6,926 nt of DNA. It comes from Spirochaetaceae bacterium (GTDB taxonomy: Bacteria; Spirochaetota; Spirochaetia; DSM-27196; SLST01). Shown here in pieces: positions 4,907 to 6,926 of this stretch. Under the pieces are notes generated by a model. That model did no database searches, was not told the DNA's origin, and saw only the letters and a program-made list of their open reading frames with translations. The stretch lies in NCBI GenBank assembly GCA_007129695.1, contig SKVA01000060.1:1-6926 (forward strand), in the 5' to 3' direction. Each line of letters starts with the position of its first letter. Position 1 is the first letter of the stretch. Both the position numbers and the translations under genes were made by a program.

Positions 4907-6926
4907 TGCATCGCTCCCCAGCTCGCACCGCGCTCGACCGATACGCCGAGCGGTACGGAGAGCGACACGACCCCGGTCATGACGTTGCGGAGCATCGCGT
5001 CGACCTCGTCGGCTTCGTCGGCCGGACACTCGAGGATGAGCTCGTCGTGCACCTGCAGGAGCATCCGGCACTGGAGGTCGCTCTTGGCAAGGCGTGCCGA
5101 GAGTTCGATCATCGCGCGCTTCATGATGTCGGCGCCGCTCCCCTGAATCGGCGTGTTCACCGCCACCCGCTCGCTCGCCGACTTCACCGTCTGGTTCCTG
5201 CTCGCGATGTTCGCAAGGTAGCGTCGCCGGCCAAGAATCGTCTCGACGTAGCCGCACGCCTCGGCTTTCGCGACGGTCTCGTCGATGAACGCCTTGATCC
5301 GCGAGTAGGTCGCGAAGTACGCCTCGATGAAGCCGGCGGCCTCGGTCCGTGAGATCTGGAGCTCGCGCGCGAGGCGGAACGCGCTCATTCCGTACATCAC
5401 GCCGAAATTGATCGTCTTCGCGATCCGCCGCTGCTGCGCGGTGACCTCCCCGGCGTCGACCCCGAAGATGAGCGCACCGGTGTGCCGGTGCACATCGATC
5501 CCGTCGGCGAACGCCTTCTTCAGCCCCGGATCGTTGGAGAGGTGCGCGAGGATCACGAGCTCGAGCTGCGAGTAGTCGGCGCTGACGAACACCCACCCGT
5601 CGCGGGGCACGAACGCTGTCCGGATCCGTCGACCCTCGTCGTCACGGATCGGGATGTTCTGCAGGTTCGGGTCGGTCGAACTCAATCGCCCGGTCGCTGT
5701 GCCGGTCACGTTGAAGTGCGTGTGAACGCGGCCGGTGTCGGGATCGACCATTCCGGGCAGCGAATCGACGTACGTGCTCTTGAGCTTCGTGAGCATCCGG
5801 TAGCGCAATACCAACTCGGGCACGGGATCGTCTCCGACCAGATCGCTCAGGACGCTCGTGTCGGTCGAGTACCCGGTCTTGGTCTTCTTTCCGGGGTTGA
5901 GCTTGCGCTCTTCGAAGAGCACGTGCTGGAGCTGCTTCGTCGACGCGATGTTGAACTCGTGCCCGACCAGATCGAAGATCTGCCGCTCGACGCGCGCTAT
6001 CTCCGACTCGAGCTCGCCGCTGAACTTCTCGAGCTCGAAGACGTCGAGCCCGATGCCCTCGAGTTCCATGTCGGCCAGGATCGGCAGGAGCTTCATCTCC
6101 AGGTCGAAGAAGAGCGAATCGACCTCCTCCTGCTTCAAGAGCGGCTCGAGCACGCGATAGAGGCGCAGCGTCACGTCGGCGTCCTCGGCGGCGTACTCGG
6201 TCGCGCGGTCGAGCGCGACGGTATCGAAGGTCGCCTCCTGTTCGCCGCGCTTCGCCTTGGGCACGACCTGGTCGTAGTGGACCGTCTCGTAGCCGAGGTA
6301 GTCGCGGGCCAGATCGTCCATCCCGAGCTTGTTCGATTCGGTGTCGAGCAACCACGCGGCGATCATCGTGTCGAACCACGGGTTCGCGATCCGCACGCCC
6401 CAGCGTTGGAGCACCTTGAAGTCGTACTTCAGGTTCTGGCCGACGACGCGGAGCTTCGGGTCTTCCAGCAGCGCCTTGAGGCGATCCTTCACGCCGGCGG
6501 CCGGCAGGACCGGGCCGTCGGGACCGTGGAGCGGGATGTAGCACGCGGATCCGCGCTCGACCGCGAGCGAGAAGCCAACCGGCTCGGCGCGCAACGCGTT
6601 GAGACTGGTCGTCTCGCTGTCGAACGCGACGACGCCGGCGTCGCGCGCGCGCGCGCACCAGCGGTCGAGCGCGTCGAGCGTGTCGACGAGCTCGTACTCG
6701 CCCTTCTTCGCGTCCTCGGGATCGGGCGTGTAGCCGTAGAACGCGGGACGGCGAAACTCGACGGCCTCGGTCGTGTCGGCGGCGCCGGTGGTGTCGGCCC
6801 CCGCGCCCCGGCCCGGCACCCCTCGCCCCGGGACGCCCGCCGAGTCGCGACGCAAGGTCGCCTCGTGCGCCTGCGCGTCGGTCGCGCCCGACGGATCGAG
6901 CGTGGCCGCGGGGTCGGTGAGCCAGC
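4903..6926 (-). CDS. polA: DNA polymerase I with proofreading domain (5' partial)
   Basis: Family A DNA polymerase for Okazaki fragment maturation and repair synthesis. The frame is open to the window edge (WLTDPAATL from 6924), so the 5'-flap nuclease domain lies outside and the visible 673 residues correspond to the Klenow part. Numbering is from the codon at 6855. After a low-complexity linker, the 3'-5' exonuclease has all its metal ligands: Exo I Asp79/Glu81 (FDSETT), Exo II with Asp145 (GQNLKYD) and Exo III Tyr221/Asp225 (YAAED), so proofreading should be active. The polymerase domain shows TGRLSS (388-393), motif A DYSQLELV (427-434), motif B R476-K480-F484-Y488 (RRIAKTINFGVMYG), the QGSGADI region (571-577) and motif C QVHDEL (601-606). 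Phe484 predicts discrimination against dideoxynucleotides. One oddity is Val434, where most Pol I proteins have Arg. It is the first visible gene of the polA-coaE-SPOR block, and the promoter is not in the window. Confidence 0.97.
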   Translation of the reverse strand, partial: WLTDPAATLDPSGATDAQAHEATLRRDSAGVPGRGVPGRGAGADTTGAADTTEAVEFRRPAFYGYTPDPEDAKKGEYELVDTLDALDRWCARARDAGVVAFDSETTSLNALRAEPVGFSLAVERGSACYIPLHGPDGPVLPAAGVKDRLKALLEDPKLRVVGQNLKYDFKVLQRWGVRIANPWFDTMIAAWLLDTESNKLGMDDLARDYLGYETVHYDQVVPKAKRGEQEATFDTVALDRATEYAAEDADVTLRLYRVLEPLLKQEEVDSLFFDLEMKLLPILADMELEGIGLDVFELEKFSGELESEIARVERQIFDLVGHEFNIASTKQLQHVLFEERKLNPGKKTKTGYSTDTSVLSDLVGDDPVPELVLRYRMLTKLKSTYVDSLPGMVDPDTGRVHTHFNVTGTATGRLSSTDPNLQNIPIRDDEGRRIRTAFVPRDGWVFVSADYSQLELVILAHLSNDPGLKKAFADGIDVHRHTGALIFGVDAGEVTAQQRRIAKTINFGVMYGMSAFRLARELQISRTEAAGFIEAYFATYSRIKAFIDETVAKAEACGYVETILGRRRYLANIASRNQTVKSASERVAVNTPIQGSGADIMKRAMIELSARLAKSDLQCRMLLQVHDELILECPADEADEVDAMLRNVMTGVVSLSVPLGVSVERGASWGAMH
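4914..4919 (-). promoter_or_regulatory. Ribosome binding site GGGGAG deciding the coaE TTG start
   Basis: GGGGAG lies within the final codons of polA, seven bases before the TTG at 4906. It is the best Shine-Dalgarno match near this junction. The ATG at 4911-4909 lies in the polA frame, so it cannot start coaE. The TTG overlaps the polA TGA as TTGA. Confidence 0.65.
6763..6837. repeat. Duplicated short peptide units in the interdomain linker of PolA
   Basis: In the polA frame this stretch encodes two GVPGRG units that share a glycine (6837-6805), then a DTT-containing unit appearing twice (ADTTGA and ADTTEA, 6798-6763). The DNA copies are similar but not identical, so these are old or selected duplications. 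The segment lies between the 5'-nuclease side and the proofreading domain, where family A polymerases carry a flexible connector of variable length. Confidence 0.6.

Noticed and set aside
4907..5596. Upstream extension of the coaE frame, which stays open well into polA.
   Set aside because: The extension is Arg-rich and overlaps the conserved polymerase domain in another frame. CoaE homology begins at the TTG at 4906.
5642..6658. Second long minus-strand open frame (338 codons) within polA.
   Set aside because: Its composition is extremely Arg-rich, and it lies over the conserved proofreading and polymerase sequence, so it is a frame shadow.
1..6926. Signs of mobile elements, CRISPR repeats, tRNA genes or phage genes.
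   Set aside because: No transposase or integrase motif, spaced direct repeats or cloverleaf-like sequence was seen on either strand, and genes cover almost every base.

Overview
The window is GC-rich, fully coding bacterial DNA with five protein genes in two convergent blocks. No RNA gene, mobile element, CRISPR array or prophage is visible. The only gap between genes is 14 bases (3493-3506), and there is no non-coding stretch of 300 bases or more. The best taxonomic guess is a high-GC spirochaete-like Gram-negative bacterium. This rests on three things: a DNA polymerase I with an intact proofreading domain and a variant motif A; a dephospho-CoA kinase with a KYCSGKN P-loop of a kind I associate with spirochaetes; and a SPOR-domain protein directly after coaE. 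This is an inference from family memory, not a search result.

Left block, plus strand (2-3492). The first gene is cut by the window edge. It encodes an ABC permease polypeptide in which a DppB-like half and a DppC-like half are fused through two extra membrane helices and a charged cytoplasmic linker. Its stop codon overlaps the GTG start of a second gene by four bases (GTGA). The second gene encodes an exported protein of about 602 residues: a signal peptide, a large extracytoplasmic part that reads like a beta-propeller, and about five C-terminal membrane helices. I do not recognise this family. The coupling suggests it works with the transporter.

Right block, minus strand (6926 down to 3507). 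The order of transcription is polA (5' end outside the window), coaE, then a SPOR-domain membrane protein. Both junctions are four-base stop/start overlaps (TTGA at 4903-4906 and GTGA at 4313-4316), so the three genes are probably one translationally coupled operon. PolA shows a complete 3'-5' exonuclease and polymerase domain. CoaE supplies the last step of coenzyme A synthesis. The SPOR protein has one membrane anchor, an Ala/Pro-rich spacer and a C-terminal peptidoglycan-binding domain.

The most interesting points are the fused permease with its unrecognised propeller/membrane partner, and the changes at normally conserved positions of PolA motif A and of the CoaE P-loop and PLLFE region. 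All three downstream genes appear able to start with non-ATG codons inside four-base overlaps.
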